Shown here in pieces: positions 1-8,280 of a stretch of 26,686 nt of DNA. Each line of letters starts with the position of its first letter. Position 1 is the stretch's first letter. The notes beneath the pieces were generated by a model, which had not been told where the DNA came from, did not search any database, and saw only the letters and a list, made by a program, of their open reading frames with translations. The stretch covers positions 1 through 26,686 of the forward strand of contig JAUJLY010000003.1 of NCBI GenBank assembly GCA_030447145.1, written 5' to 3'. Origin of the DNA: Thermomicrobiales bacterium (GTDB lineage Bacteria > Chloroflexota > Chloroflexia > Thermomicrobiales > UBA6265). Both the position numbers and the translations under genes were made by a program.

Positions 1-728
1 GTAGCGCTTTCGTCACAAACACCGAGAGCCGTGCACGAGTCTCCCCGGTTGCCAGGTACATGAGCAAAAATCTGTCGATAATTCCACCACCGATTATCGT
101 CCGCGCAGTGGAGCCAGGTGCCGGAGATACCTTCCGGCGCGATTTCGGTCTCGGCAGCGGACCCGTCATCGGCTATGTCGGCCGATACGCCTCCGAGAAG
201 GGTATCGACTTGCTGCTGCAGACCATTCCTGCGATCCGCGAAAAATTTCCGGACGTGCTTGTCGCGCTGGCTGGTCCTCGCCGGGATGCACGGGACGGCA
301 GCCTGCTCCGTGGGCCGTGGGACCGCTGGCTGGAAAAGTACGCTGCCGCCATCCGGCAACTTGACTATCTCTCGGATGACGACCTGGCACGCTTCTACGC
401 TGCCGGCGATGTGCTGGTGCTGCCGAGCACCGACTGGACCGAATCGTTCGGAATGGTCCAGATCGAGGCCATGCTGCGCGGCACACCGGTCGTTGCCAGC
501 AACCTCCCTGGTGTCGCCGACCCAATCGCCCTGACCGGTTATGGCACACTGGCCCGGCCCGGCGATGTGGACGACCTTGCCTGTTCGATCATCACGGTGC
601 TCACGGAGCCGGAGCGCTTCCGTCCAGAGCCGGGCAGGGTTGCAGCCCGGTACTCACTTGCGGCAACGGTGGATGCCTATGAGCGTCTCTACCATGGTGA
701 AGATGCTCCGGGGGATCCTCTCCCATGA
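1..728 (+). CDS. Glycosyltransferase family 4 (GT-B fold), C-terminal part, cut by the window edge
   Basis: This is the nucleotide-sugar-binding half of a retaining GT-B glycosyltransferase that transfers a sugar to a lipid, glycan or other acceptor at the cytoplasmic side of the membrane; the exact sugar and acceptor cannot be told. The reading frame is open back to base 3, so the ATG at 60 is an internal Met and the true start lies outside the window. Visible family features are the domain-opening stretch GYVGRYASEKGID, the segment ending VALAGP, and near the end PSTDWTESFGMVQIEAMLRG, which holds the E-x7-E motif, followed by GTPVVAS and PGVADPI. The stop TGA (726-728) overlaps the ATG at 725 of the next gene, so the two are probably translationally coupled and may act in the same surface-glycan pathway. 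Family assignment is firm; substrate is unknown. Confidence 0.9.
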   Translation, partial: SAFVTNTESRARVSPVARYMSKNLSIIPPPIIVRAVEPGAGDTFRRDFGLGSGPVIGYVGRYASEKGIDLLLQTIPAIREKFPDVLVALAGPRRDARDGSLLRGPWDRWLEKYAAAIRQLDYLSDDDLARFYAAGDVLVLPSTDWTESFGMVQIEAMLRGTPVVASNLPGVADPIALTGYGTLARPGDVDDLACSIITVLTEPERFRPEPGRVAARYSLAATVDAYERLYHGEDAPGDPLP

Positions 729-3700
729 TTCAACTGGGTCCTCTCCGGATATCCTACCGGCTGGTGCTCCTGGCGATCCTGCTCCTTGCGGCAGCTCTCC
801 GCTTCATCGGGCTCGACTGGGACAACGGGTATTACTTGCACCCGGACGAGCGATTCATGGTGATGGTGACGACCGATACGGCATGGCCCGACTCCATCTT
901 CCAGTACTTCGATAGCGCCACATCACCGCTCAATCCCTACAACACGCGTCATTCGACCTTCGTCTATGGCACCTTTCCGCTCTTCCTGACAAAGGCCGTC
1001 TCGGCGTTCTTCGGCACCGATGTCTACGGGGAGATGCATCTGGCAGGGCGAGCCATCTCGGCACTTGCCGATACGGGCACGGTCTTCCTGGCCGCCTGGA
1101 TCGCACAGCGTTTCTTCGGCCGCGCCGCGGGCCTACTCGCCGGATTCCTGCTCGCCTGTACGATGTTGCATATCCAGACGGCGCACTACTACACCGTCGA
1201 CGCGGTCTCGGTGTTTTTCGCCACCGCGTCCTTCGCGGCGATCGTCAAGGGCTGGGATCGACGCAGCTTCGGCTGGTTCGCCGTCGCCGGATTAATGATC
1301 GGACTCGCCGGGGCCAGCAAGCCCAACTACCTGATCGCGCTCGCCTTCCTCGCGCTCCCGGTCGCAGAGATGATCAGGCATCGTGGCTGGGAAGGGCTCA
1401 TCCCCTTGGGCAGTACCGGGCTCTCTTGCTTCCCTGTCCTGCCAGCGGTGGCGCTCTCCGGGCTCGTCGCCTTCTGGACCTTCCGCACCGCCCAGCCCTA
1501 CGCTTTCACTGGCCCCTCGATCTGGAACATCAGCCTCGACCAGCGCTGGCTTGATGATCTCAGCTACTGGCGCCATGCCCAGTCGGGATTGGTCGATGTC
1601 AAGTCCAGTATCCAGTGGGTGGACCGGCCACCGGTTGTCTACATTCTTGACAACCTCGTTCGTTGGGGCATGGGTCCGCCGCTCGGGATCGCTGCATTGG
1701 CAGGGCTCGCCTTGCTCGTGATCCGGCTCATCGGCGCACGTACCTGGCCCTCGTGGTGGATGCTTGGCATGGGGGCATGGTCGGTTGTGCAGCTGGCGCT
1801 CTACGGTACGAACATGGCACAGGCGCAGCGCTACCTGCTGCCGATCTACCCCTTTCTGGTGGTCTTTTCCGCCGGCTTGCTCGTGGAGCTGGCGCGCCGA
1901 TTCCGGCCCGCCCGACGGGCGAACCCGGGTGCGATCCTGATCGCTGTCACGGTCGCCTACACCCTCTTCTATGCAGTGGCCTTCGATACCCTCTTTGTCC
2001 GCCCGCTCTCCCGGGAACAGGCCTCGGAATGGATCTACGAGAACGTGCCGGCCGGAAGCACGCTGACCGCGGAGTACTGGGACGATCCCCTGCCCATGCA
2101 TCTGGAGGGCGAAGATCCCTCGCAGTACGACGTCATCACGCTTGACCTCTATGCCTATGAGGGCCCGGAGAGCCTCAAGCTCAGCACATTGGTGGGCCAG
2201 ATCAACCAGGCCGACTACATCGTCCTCAGCAGCAATCGCATCATCGGTTCGGTGCCCCGCCAGCCGGAGCGCTACCCGATGGCCACCCACTACTACAAAA
2301 TGCTGCTCTCCGGAGAACTGGGCTTCGAGCTTGTCGCAGATTTCTCGCAGAAACCGGAGCTCTTCGGTATCGCCCTCGACGACACGAACGCCGAAGAGAC
2401 ACTCACCGTCTACGAGCACCCCTACGTTCGCATCTTCGAGAAAACCGACCGGTTCAACGTCGCAAACGTCTACAACGAACTGGACGGCGCCCTGGGATAT
2501 GGGGGCGTGAACTACATACCCGGCGATCCGCTGGGTGACCAGATGTTTCTCACACCGGAAGAGCAGGCAACCTATGCGGAAGAAGGCTCCTGGTCGGAAA
2601 AGTTCGTCCGCGGGACGTTCACCAATGCTGCTCCGGCGTTCTGGTGGTATGTCGCCCTGCAGATCCTCGCGCTTCCGGCCCTGCCGCTGGCATGGCTGGT
2701 CTTCCACCGCTTTCCGGACCATGGATATGCGATGGCCAAGGTGCTCGGGCTGCTGCTCGTGACCTGGATCGCCTGGCTGCTCTCCAGCCTGCAACTCCTC
2801 CCCTTCGGTCCGATCCCGATCGCCCTGGGCTGGTTCCTGCTGCTGGCGGCGGGCCTCGCACTTGCTCGAAGCCAGATGGTATCTATGCTCCTCGCCTTCC
2901 GCACGCGTTGGCGGTGGCTCATCGCCACCGAGGTGCTTTTCCTGACCGCCTTCGTCATCATGGCATGGATCCGTTCGCTGAATCCCGGCTTTTGGCAACC
3001 AACCGGTGCGGACGGGACGTCCTTCTGGTACGCCGTCTTCAACGCGATGGTTCGGTCACCCTACTTCCCGGCCTACGATCCCTGGTTGAGCGGAGGGCAG
3101 TTGCATCTCTCCAACTGGGGGCAGATGCCATGGGTAACGGTCACGCGGCTTACCGGGATCGTCCCTGCAGTCGGCTACAACCTTGCCTTCGCCGGCATCT
3201 TCGCGTTGCTCTCCGTGACGCTATGGACAGCGGCGTCCGCCCTGATTGCCCGAGTTTCATCCTCCCGGTCCCGCGCCGGCTGGATAGCCCTGCTCGCTCC
3301 CCTGCTGATTGCTCTTGGACCGACACTGATGCTCGCCCGCCAGGTCAGTGAAGGCGCATGGGGATACGCACCACGTCCGGATGACTGGTTCATCGGTGGA
3401 GGAGCGGGTGACATCGTCTACGGCATCTGGCAGATCGTCACGGAGCGACTCCCCACTGACCCCAACCTTGCCCGTGACGCGATGCGCATCGAGTTAGACG
3501 TCGAGGGGAACAACCCATTCGGGCTCATGCTCGCCGGGAACCTGGACCAGGTCACCAGCACACTTCCCATCATCGCCCTTGCGATCGCCGTGGCCGTCAC
3601 CATCGTCCTGCGCAACCACATAAGTGGCTCCGAGCAGTGGCGACTGGACCGGACCGACCTCGCCACAGTGCTCCTTGGCGGAGCCGCAGCCGGGGCCATG

Positions 3701-4963
3701 CTGGCTTCCTCAACATGGGGATTCCTCCCTACGCTGGGACTGATCGTTGCCGCGCTCGGCATTCGAATCGTCATGGCGCATTGCTGGGAACGCCCGTGGC
3801 CCATGGCACGAAACGCAGTCCTTTGCGCGATCGCCGCCGCGGCATTTGGCTATATCGCCTTCTTCCCCACGATTCAGGAGTTCCATGCGACCCAGCGCAA
3901 TTTGATGACTGCTCCAACCGTCGACCTCGATGAATCGTTATCAATCTATGGACCGATACTCTTCATTCTGGTCACATGGCTCCTGGCCCAGGTCGTGGCA
4001 TCCGCCCGGGGAGTACGTGAGCCAGGGTGGACCGCGCGAGTCATTTCGCTCCTGACCCTGATGATCGCTGCCGGAGCGCTAATCGCATCCATGGTGCTCT
4101 CCAGTCTCGTGCTCTTTGTGCTGATCGCCCTGCTCCTGGTGATGATCGCGGTCTGGCATCTGCGGGCCCGGCCAGCTTACCTCCTTGTCCTCGTCATGAC
4201 GGCACTGGCGATGATGCTGATGGTCTTGCAGAACAGGATCCCGATAGCGGCTGATCCATTCGGCAGGAGCTCCGCTCTCCAACTCGGGGTATTCACATGG
4301 ATGCTGCTTGGAGTTGCGGCGACGGTGGCCCTCGGCGGGATTGTCAGATGGCTTGAGGCATCGAGGCGGTTGCTGCGATCGATCCCCGGGGTGATATGGA
4401 CGATCGCCCTCGTGGTCCTTCTCGCCGGAAGCATCTTCTACCCGCTACTTGTGACGCGATCACTTGTGGAGGCGCGCGACGATGCTCCCCGGACGCTCGA
4501 TGCAACCAGCCTGTACTCCAGCGACGGGCAGGACCTGGCCCTTGGGGACGACCGTGATGCGGCACGATGGCTCATGGAGAACGTCAATGGACTTCCGGTG
4601 ATCCTCGAGGCAACGACATCTAACTACCAGCTTGGCGGACGAATCAGCACCATGACCGGCCTCCCGACCATCATCGGCTGGAGCACTCCCGAGCACATCA
4701 TGCGTCCTGGCTGGACAGAGATCGTCGATCGCCGCCAGGCGGCCGTCAACGAGATATTCGGCAGCCGGGGGGCATTTGGGTCAATTGAACCCCTACTCGA
4801 GCAGTATGATGTCCAACTGGTCTATGTCGGACCCGTTGAACGAGCCACATACAGCCAGGCATCCCTCCAGAAATTCGAGACCGCCGCCGAAGAGGGCGAT
4901 CTGGAGAAGCTCTACCAGTCCGGATCGGTCACGGTCTATTACTATCCGGCCTGGAACCAGTAA
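725..4963 (+). CDS. Large polytopic membrane protein: PMT/GT39-like N-terminal half fused to a DUF2298 (Chlor_Arch_YYY) C-terminal half
   Basis: A 1412-residue, very hydrophobic protein with two GT-C-like halves. Residues 1 to about 640 resemble the dolichyl-phosphate-mannose-protein mannosyltransferase/ArnT superfamily: a first transmembrane helix, then an acidic extracytoplasmic loop with HPDER (D41, E42), many helices, and a soluble region near 430-620. Residues about 640-1412 match the DUF2298/Chlor_Arch_YYY family, recognised by a segment around residues 768-800 containing FNAMVRSPYFPAYDPWLSGG. That family is known from Chloroflexota and archaea and has no proven function; a polyprenyl-phosphate-sugar-dependent glycosyltransferase is the usual guess. 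As I remember the family, a Tyr-rich stretch usually follows the SGG, whereas here it reads LHLSNWGQ. The ATG at 725 overlaps the stop of the upstream GT4 gene, and a strong terminator follows 17 bases after the stop. Confidence 0.85.
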   Translation: MIQLGPLRISYRLVLLAILLLAAALRFIGLDWDNGYYLHPDERFMVMVTTDTAWPDSIFQYFDSATSPLNPYNTRHSTFVYGTFPLFLTKAVSAFFGTDVYGEMHLAGRAISALADTGTVFLAAWIAQRFFGRAAGLLAGFLLACTMLHIQTAHYYTVDAVSVFFATASFAAIVKGWDRRSFGWFAVAGLMIGLAGASKPNYLIALAFLALPVAEMIRHRGWEGLIPLGSTGLSCFPVLPAVALSGLVAFWTFRTAQPYAFTGPSIWNISLDQRWLDDLSYWRHAQSGLVDVKSSIQWVDRPPVVYILDNLVRWGMGPPLGIAALAGLALLVIRLIGARTWPSWWMLGMGAWSVVQLALYGTNMAQAQRYLLPIYPFLVVFSAGLLVELARRFRPARRANPGAILIAVTVAYTLFYAVAFDTLFVRPLSREQASEWIYENVPAGSTLTAEYWDDPLPMHLEGEDPSQYDVITLDLYAYEGPESLKLSTLVGQINQADYIVLSSNRIIGSVPRQPERYPMATHYYKMLLSGELGFELVADFSQKPELFGIALDDTNAEETLTVYEHPYVRIFEKTDRFNVANVYNELDGALGYGGVNYIPGDPLGDQMFLTPEEQATYAEEGSWSEKFVRGTFTNAAPAFWWYVALQILALPALPLAWLVFHRFPDHGYAMAKVLGLLLVTWIAWLLSSLQLLPFGPIPIALGWFLLLAAGLALARSQMVSMLLAFRTRWRWLIATEVLFLTAFVIMAWIRSLNPGFWQPTGADGTSFWYAVFNAMVRSPYFPAYDPWLSGGQLHLSNWGQMPWVTVTRLTGIVPAVGYNLAFAGIFALLSVTLWTAASALIARVSSSRSRAGWIALLAPLLIALGPTLMLARQVSEGAWGYAPRPDDWFIGGGAGDIVYGIWQIVTERLPTDPNLARDAMRIELDVEGNNPFGLMLAGNLDQVTSTLPIIALAIAVAVTIVLRNHISGSEQWRLDRTDLATVLLGGAAAGAMLASSTWGFLPTLGLIVAALGIRIVMAHCWERPWPMARNAVLCAIAAAAFGYIAFFPTIQEFHATQRNLMTAPTVDLDESLSIYGPILFILVTWLLAQVVASARGVREPGWTARVISLLTLMIAAGALIASMVLSSLVLFVLIALLLVMIAVWHLRARPAYLLVLVMTALAMMLMVLQNRIPIAADPFGRSSALQLGVFTWMLLGVAATVALGGIVRWLEASRRLLRSIPGVIWTIALVVLLAGSIFYPLLVTRSLVEARDDAPRTLDATSLYSSDGQDLALGDDRDAARWLMENVNGLPVILEATTSNYQLGGRISTMTGLPTIIGWSTPEHIMRPGWTEIVDRRQAAVNEIFGSRGAFGSIEPLLEQYDVQLVYVGPVERATYSQASLQKFETAAEEGDLEKLYQSGSVTVYYYPAWNQ

Positions 4964-4980
4964 TGTTCGACGGCATACAT

Positions 4981-5021
4981 GAAGAGGGGCGGTACCGGCA
5001 AAACCGGTACCGCCCCTCTTC
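4981..5021 (+). terminator. Perfect 18-bp hairpin terminator after the DUF2298 gene
   Basis: Bases 4981-4998 and 5004-5021 are exact reverse complements (18 bp, GC-rich, containing GGTACC) around a 5-base loop CAAAA. It begins 17 bases after the stop of the 1412-residue gene. No run of T follows on the plus strand, so it may end transcription inefficiently, act with Rho, or protect the 3' end. It could act in both directions, but the minus-strand nhaA unit ends about 600 bases away. Confidence 0.75.
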
Positions 5022-5092
5022 AGCCTTCCCTTCCCCTGTCACGTAAGCGACAGGCCCCTTCGATAGTGGTCATCGTCGGAGTGCTCGCCTGG

Positions 5093-5136
5093 ACGTATGG
5101 TCTTGATGCTCTGGCTGCCGCGTCAAGATCATACGT
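5093..5136 (+). repeat. Long imperfect inverted repeat (17-bp stem, 10-base loop)
   Basis: Bases 5093-5109 pair with 5120-5136. Fifteen of the 17 positions are Watson-Crick pairs and the other two become G-U pairs in a plus-strand RNA. No gene sits on it. It could be part of a non-coding RNA, a processing site, or a protein-binding dyad. The two differences being G-U compatible on one strand hints at RNA rather than DNA function, but two positions are weak evidence. Confidence 0.5.
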
Positions 5137-5372
5137 ACACTGCTTACATGCACACTGTACTCGATATCCTGCCACCTGAACAGATTTGCCCCCTTGTCAC
5201 TAACGTGATTTCTGCGGGCGTGGAGAGGCCCGATCCTGCATGGTAGACATTGAATCCGCTCGGGAAGCAGGATACAGGAACCGCAGGACCGATATGGGAG
5301 GGTTTGACGCATGCGGGAGAAAGGCTTTCCAGGACCGGTCTCCGTATTTTGCGCAACAGCACCGTCGAGGGA

Positions 5373-5390
5373 ATCCGTAAAATTACGGAT
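5373..5390. repeat. Short AT-rich dyad (8-bp arms, 2-base spacer)
   Basis: Bases 5373-5380 and 5383-5390 are exact reverse complements (ATCCGTAA and TTACGGAT) around AA. The size and symmetry are like a dimeric regulator's operator, but no promoter or gene start is seen next to it, so the role is open. Confidence 0.35.
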
Positions 5391-5621
5391 GCCGGTACCA
5401 GCTTCCAGATCCTACATTAGAGATGTCAGGGCGAGAACCTCATCCTGACACGAACGGCGAGGTACTGGCATCCCCCAGCTGCCGCGTGGCTCGCCGGCAC
5501 GTTCAGGCACCAGCATATCGCCGGGGCGTTAGACGAAACCTCGTCCACATAGGACTGAGGGGCAAATGCACTCAGGTGTCGTCATCCTGTTCCTCCGTTC
5601 GCTGACGGGGGATCAGGACCT

Positions 5622-7277
5622 TCAGTTCCGCGCAGTCTCATCGCGAGGTGGCGGGAGCGTGACCTTCAACATCACGAATCCTATTGCGCCGGCCACGATC
5701 GATCCCGTCAGAATACCGATCCGGGCCGAATCTGACATGGTCCCGGGATTGAAGGCCAGCTCCGTGATAAACAACGACATCGTGAAACCGATTCCGCCCA
5801 GCAGGCCGACGCCGAAGATATGACGCCAGGCAATAGCAGGGGATCGATAGGCGATGCCATACCGGACTGCCAGCCATGCCACGAGGACAATGCCAATCGG
5901 TTTGCCTACTACCAGGCCCAGCACCACGCCCCACATGACCGGGCTCGTCAATGCCTCATCGAAACCGCTGGCGAGAGGTATCCCTGCGTTGGCAAATGCG
6001 AAGAGCGGCAGTATCCCGAAGGCCACCCAGGCATTCAGCTTGTGCTGAAGATGCGTCATGGGGGTTTCAACCTGCTCGCAGAGCTCTTCCAGCGCCTGGG
6101 TGGCGCGCTGCTGTGGCTCATTCGTCAGGATGCTCGGTGCGATGTAGCAAGCACGCTGAAATTCATCTATCAACTCCCGGCTTCGCTCCAGAAAGACGCT
6201 GGGGTTGATCCATGAGCGCGCTGGCACGGTCATCGCCACCAGGACACCGGCAACAGTCCCGTGAATTCCCGACTCGAATATCGCCAACCAGACAGCCAAG
6301 CCCAGGCCAGCATAGATCGGCCAGCGACGAAATCCCGCCCGGTTGGCAAGGACAAGAACCCCCATCAGCGTGATCGCGATTCCCAGTGCTCCCCACGAGA
6401 TGGTATCGGTGTAGAAGACGGCGATCACCATGACCGCCAAAATGTCGTCGACGATGGCAAATGCTGTCAGGAATACCAGCAGCATAGGACGCACCCGGCT
6501 GCCAAGCAGGGTCAGGAACCCTAGAGAGAATGCCGTATCAGTGGCCATCGGGACGCCCCAGCCTGACAGGCCGTCTCCGCCCAAGTTCACCGCGACATAG
6601 CACAACGCTGGCACCACCGCTCCGCCAAGGGCGGCGGCGATGGGCAATGCCGGCTGCCGTGGCAACCGGAGCTCGCCAACGAGTACTTCACGTTTGATCT
6701 CCATGCCCAGCATGAAGAAGAAAAGGGCCATCAGGCCATCATTGACCCAGTGCCGCAGCGATTCGGTGATCCCAAAGCCCTCGACCCCGATCGTCAGGTG
6801 GGCCTGCCAGAATCGTTCGTAAGCGTCGGATAAGGGGGAGTTGGCCATGATGATGGCGAGAGCAGTTGCCGCCAACAGGAGCCCAATACCGGAGACACTG
6901 GTACGGATAAAACTGGTTAGTGACGTTGCAGCGAGTGCGAGCGGCTGCTCCTGCATGGTATCGGTGATGTTGACTATCCGGGGCGGCCGTTCGGTTAGTT
7001 CTTCGATGCGTGAGAACCAGATATCTCGCTCCGGGGACTCCTCCCAGAGCTTCAGGTTGCTCGGGCAATCGAACCGCAGCACCGCCTGGTAGACATTCTC
7101 ACCGCGACGTGGGCGGATTATCTGTAGTCCGAGAAATCCTGGAACATCCGAAACTTCGCCCCTGATGTCCCGGAGGGCACGCTTGAATTGCTGCTCCCGC
7201 CCAGACACGACATCGAATGTCGCGGTCATCGTGACCGCACCGTCCAAATGCACCGGTGACGATGGTGATACGTCCAT
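5622..7277 (-). CDS. nhaA: Na+/H+ antiporter NhaA with an N-terminal ABM-like domain
   Basis: Inner-membrane antiporter exchanging internal Na+ (or Li+) for H+. The NhaA part starts near residue 118 and keeps the functional residues: MATDTAFSLG (D247, matching E. coli D133), AIVDDILAV (D277-D278, matching D163-D164) and VVGKPIGI (K459, matching K300). Ahead of it, residues about 15-95 look like a dimeric alpha/beta-barrel ABM domain of the COG3224 type (FDVVSGREQQFKRALRD, then VPGFLGLQIIRP, then SPERDIWFSRIEELTE). That domain is not part of ordinary NhaA. A linker of about 20 residues joins the two. I prefer the ATG at 7277, preceded by AAGGGAG; a TTG at 7292 would add five residues. It lies 44 bases after the DUF2171 gene and is the last gene of the minus-strand unit. 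The NhaA assignment is sure; the role of the ABM domain is not. Confidence 0.93.
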   Translation of the reverse strand: MDVSPSSPVHLDGAVTMTATFDVVSGREQQFKRALRDIRGEVSDVPGFLGLQIIRPRRGENVYQAVLRFDCPSNLKLWEESPERDIWFSRIEELTERPPRIVNITDTMQEQPLALAATSLTSFIRTSVSGIGLLLAATALAIIMANSPLSDAYERFWQAHLTIGVEGFGITESLRHWVNDGLMALFFFMLGMEIKREVLVGELRLPRQPALPIAAALGGAVVPALCYVAVNLGGDGLSGWGVPMATDTAFSLGFLTLLGSRVRPMLLVFLTAFAIVDDILAVMVIAVFYTDTISWGALGIAITLMGVLVLANRAGFRRWPIYAGLGLAVWLAIFESGIHGTVAGVLVAMTVPARSWINPSVFLERSRELIDEFQRACYIAPSILTNEPQQRATQALEELCEQVETPMTHLQHKLNAWVAFGILPLFAFANAGIPLASGFDEALTSPVMWGVVLGLVVGKPIGIVLVAWLAVRYGIAYRSPAIAWRHIFGVGLLGGIGFTMSLFITELAFNPGTMSDSARIGILTGSIVAGAIGFVMLKVTLPPPRDETARN

Positions 7278-7321
7278 GCTCTCCCTTGCCAACGATGCCC
7301 AATGTGCGTTCCCTTTCTTGC

Positions 7322-7591
7322 CTACTCCTCAAACGGTCCGGGACCATGGTCCTGACGGTGAACCGTCTCCTCGTGATCCACCTCGGTGAGGGCTGTGCGA
7401 TTGACGGAGAGTTGGAGCTTGCCATCTACGAGACCGACGATTGCGTGGGTTGGCACGTCGAGGTCATCGTGCTGCCCTTCCTGATCGATCAGGAGATAAT
7501 GCGAGTAGGCTTCGCGCACCTTCCCCAACATCTCCCCATTGAGACCGACGACCGGCGTTCCCGCCGGAATATCCTGTGGTTCAAGTGCCAT
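7322..7591 (-). CDS. Small DUF2171 / PRC-barrel-like protein
   Basis: An 89-residue soluble protein. The region from about residue 8 to 68 reads like a DUF2171/PRC-barrel fold: IPAGTPVVGLNGEMLGKVREAY, a strand with YLLID, then LDVPTHAIVGLVDGKLQLSV. Such small beta-barrels are common in stress-related operons of Chloroflexota and Actinobacteria and have no assigned reaction; a role as an adaptor or binding module is inference. The C-terminal 20 residues are acidic and His-rich. The ATG has an excellent Shine-Dalgarno sequence, GGAGGAG at 7596-7602, which overlaps the end of the kinase-like gene; the stop of that gene is only 2 bases upstream, so the two are coupled. nhaA follows 44 bases later. 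Confidence 0.75.
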   Translation of the reverse strand: MALEPQDIPAGTPVVGLNGEMLGKVREAYSHYLLIDQEGQHDDLDVPTHAIVGLVDGKLQLSVNRTALTEVDHEETVHRQDHGPGPFEE

Positions 7592-7593
7592 GG

Positions 7594-8229
7594 TTACTCC
7601 TCCATACTCGTGGTTCTATCGATCGCGAAGAGTGCCAGAATCCTTTTGCGCAAGGTCTCCGCAGTGACCGTCACAGGCTCCGTGCCATCAAGGACCAGAT
7701 CCGGGATCAGATCCTTCAAGGCGTTGCGCCATGTCACTTCCCGATGTTCCCATCGATTTCCGACCGATGTACCCCAGCGAAGGTCCCGCTCGGCCACCCG
7801 CCGCAGCCGCTCAGTATCCGGAACATCGATGAGCACGATCAGATCTGACTGCGGAAATGGTGCCATGGCATCGCATAGCATGATAGGCCGGACAGCAAAT
7901 TCAAGCCCCCCGTGAGGTGCACGGCGCTGAAAGGCATCAAAGTCAGCGTCCGGTGTCGATGTCCCGGTACCAATCGGCAAAACAAGCCGCTCCCGCAGGA
8001 GATCCCAGTCTCATCTCAGGGGCTGGCTGAAGAATGCGTCGAGTGAGACCGACTCTGGGCGAGGGACAAAGAAACAATCAACCGGTACCCGCGAGGCGAC
8101 CTCCGAGCCCAGCCCTGCAACCGTGGCTTTCGCGAGCTGCGACTTGCCGGCATTCGACGGCCCACAGAGCGAGACAACAAAGGCATTCTGTTGTTTCCAG
8201 TTTGCATCTATCATTCCGGCAGCATTCAC
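7594..8229 (-). pseudogene. Uridine-kinase-like P-loop NTPase gene interrupted by an in-frame TGA
   Basis: One reading frame of 212 codons runs from GTG at 8229 to TAA at 7594, broken only by a TGA at 8011-8013 (codon 73). Before it lies a P-loop, GPSNAGKS (residues 23-30), and a FFVPRPESVSLDAFFSQPLR segment; directly after it comes DWDLLRERL, then TPDADFDAF, LIVLIDVPDTERLRRVAERD and RWEHREVTW. The order matches uridine kinase/phosphoribulokinase-family P-loop kinases, in which the segment around the TGA is a continuous aromatic-rich stretch. So the sense sequence is intact on both sides and no frameshift is present. A nonsense mutation, or a base error in the assembly, is the simplest reading. 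Start choice: GTG 8229 or ATG 8214. It heads the minus-strand unit with the DUF2171 gene and nhaA. If the stop is real, neither half is likely to work alone, since the P-loop and the later part would be separate. Confidence 0.75.
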
Positions 8230-8280
8230 GTATGCACAGGATTCCTGCCTGGGACCTCACGATGAAAGGACGTATAGCTG

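Larger units (their letters stand above)
5022..5621. other. Non-coding convergent intergenic region with several inverted repeats
   Basis: About 600 bases lie between the terminator hairpin and the stop of nhaA, which converges from the right. Short ORFs on both strands have no recognisable motifs, no good Shine-Dalgarno sequence and no family resemblance, so I call no gene. The stretch holds inverted repeats at 5035-5054 (6-bp stem), 5093-5136 (17-bp stem with two G-U pairs), 5233-5239 with 5267-5273 (7 bp), and 5373-5390 (8 bp, 2-base spacer). An imperfect hairpin at 5585-5618 lies just beyond the nhaA stop and could be its weak terminator. A small RNA or decayed mobile sequence are possible explanations, but neither can be shown here. 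Confidence 0.5.

Noticed and set aside
1292..2998. 568-codon minus-strand frame opposite the GT-C gene
   Set aside because: Its product is charged and low-complexity with no domain, which is the mirror of a hydrophobic coding strand; the plus-strand protein is clearly real.
5070..5312. 80-codon minus-strand ORF in the gap after the GT-C gene
   Set aside because: No good ribosome-binding site, no recognisable motif, and it crosses the hairpin-forming sequences.
8008..8016. Selenocysteine codon in the kinase-like gene
   Set aside because: The position falls in a stretch that is normally aromatic in the family, and only a weak 4-bp hairpin follows, not a convincing SECIS element.
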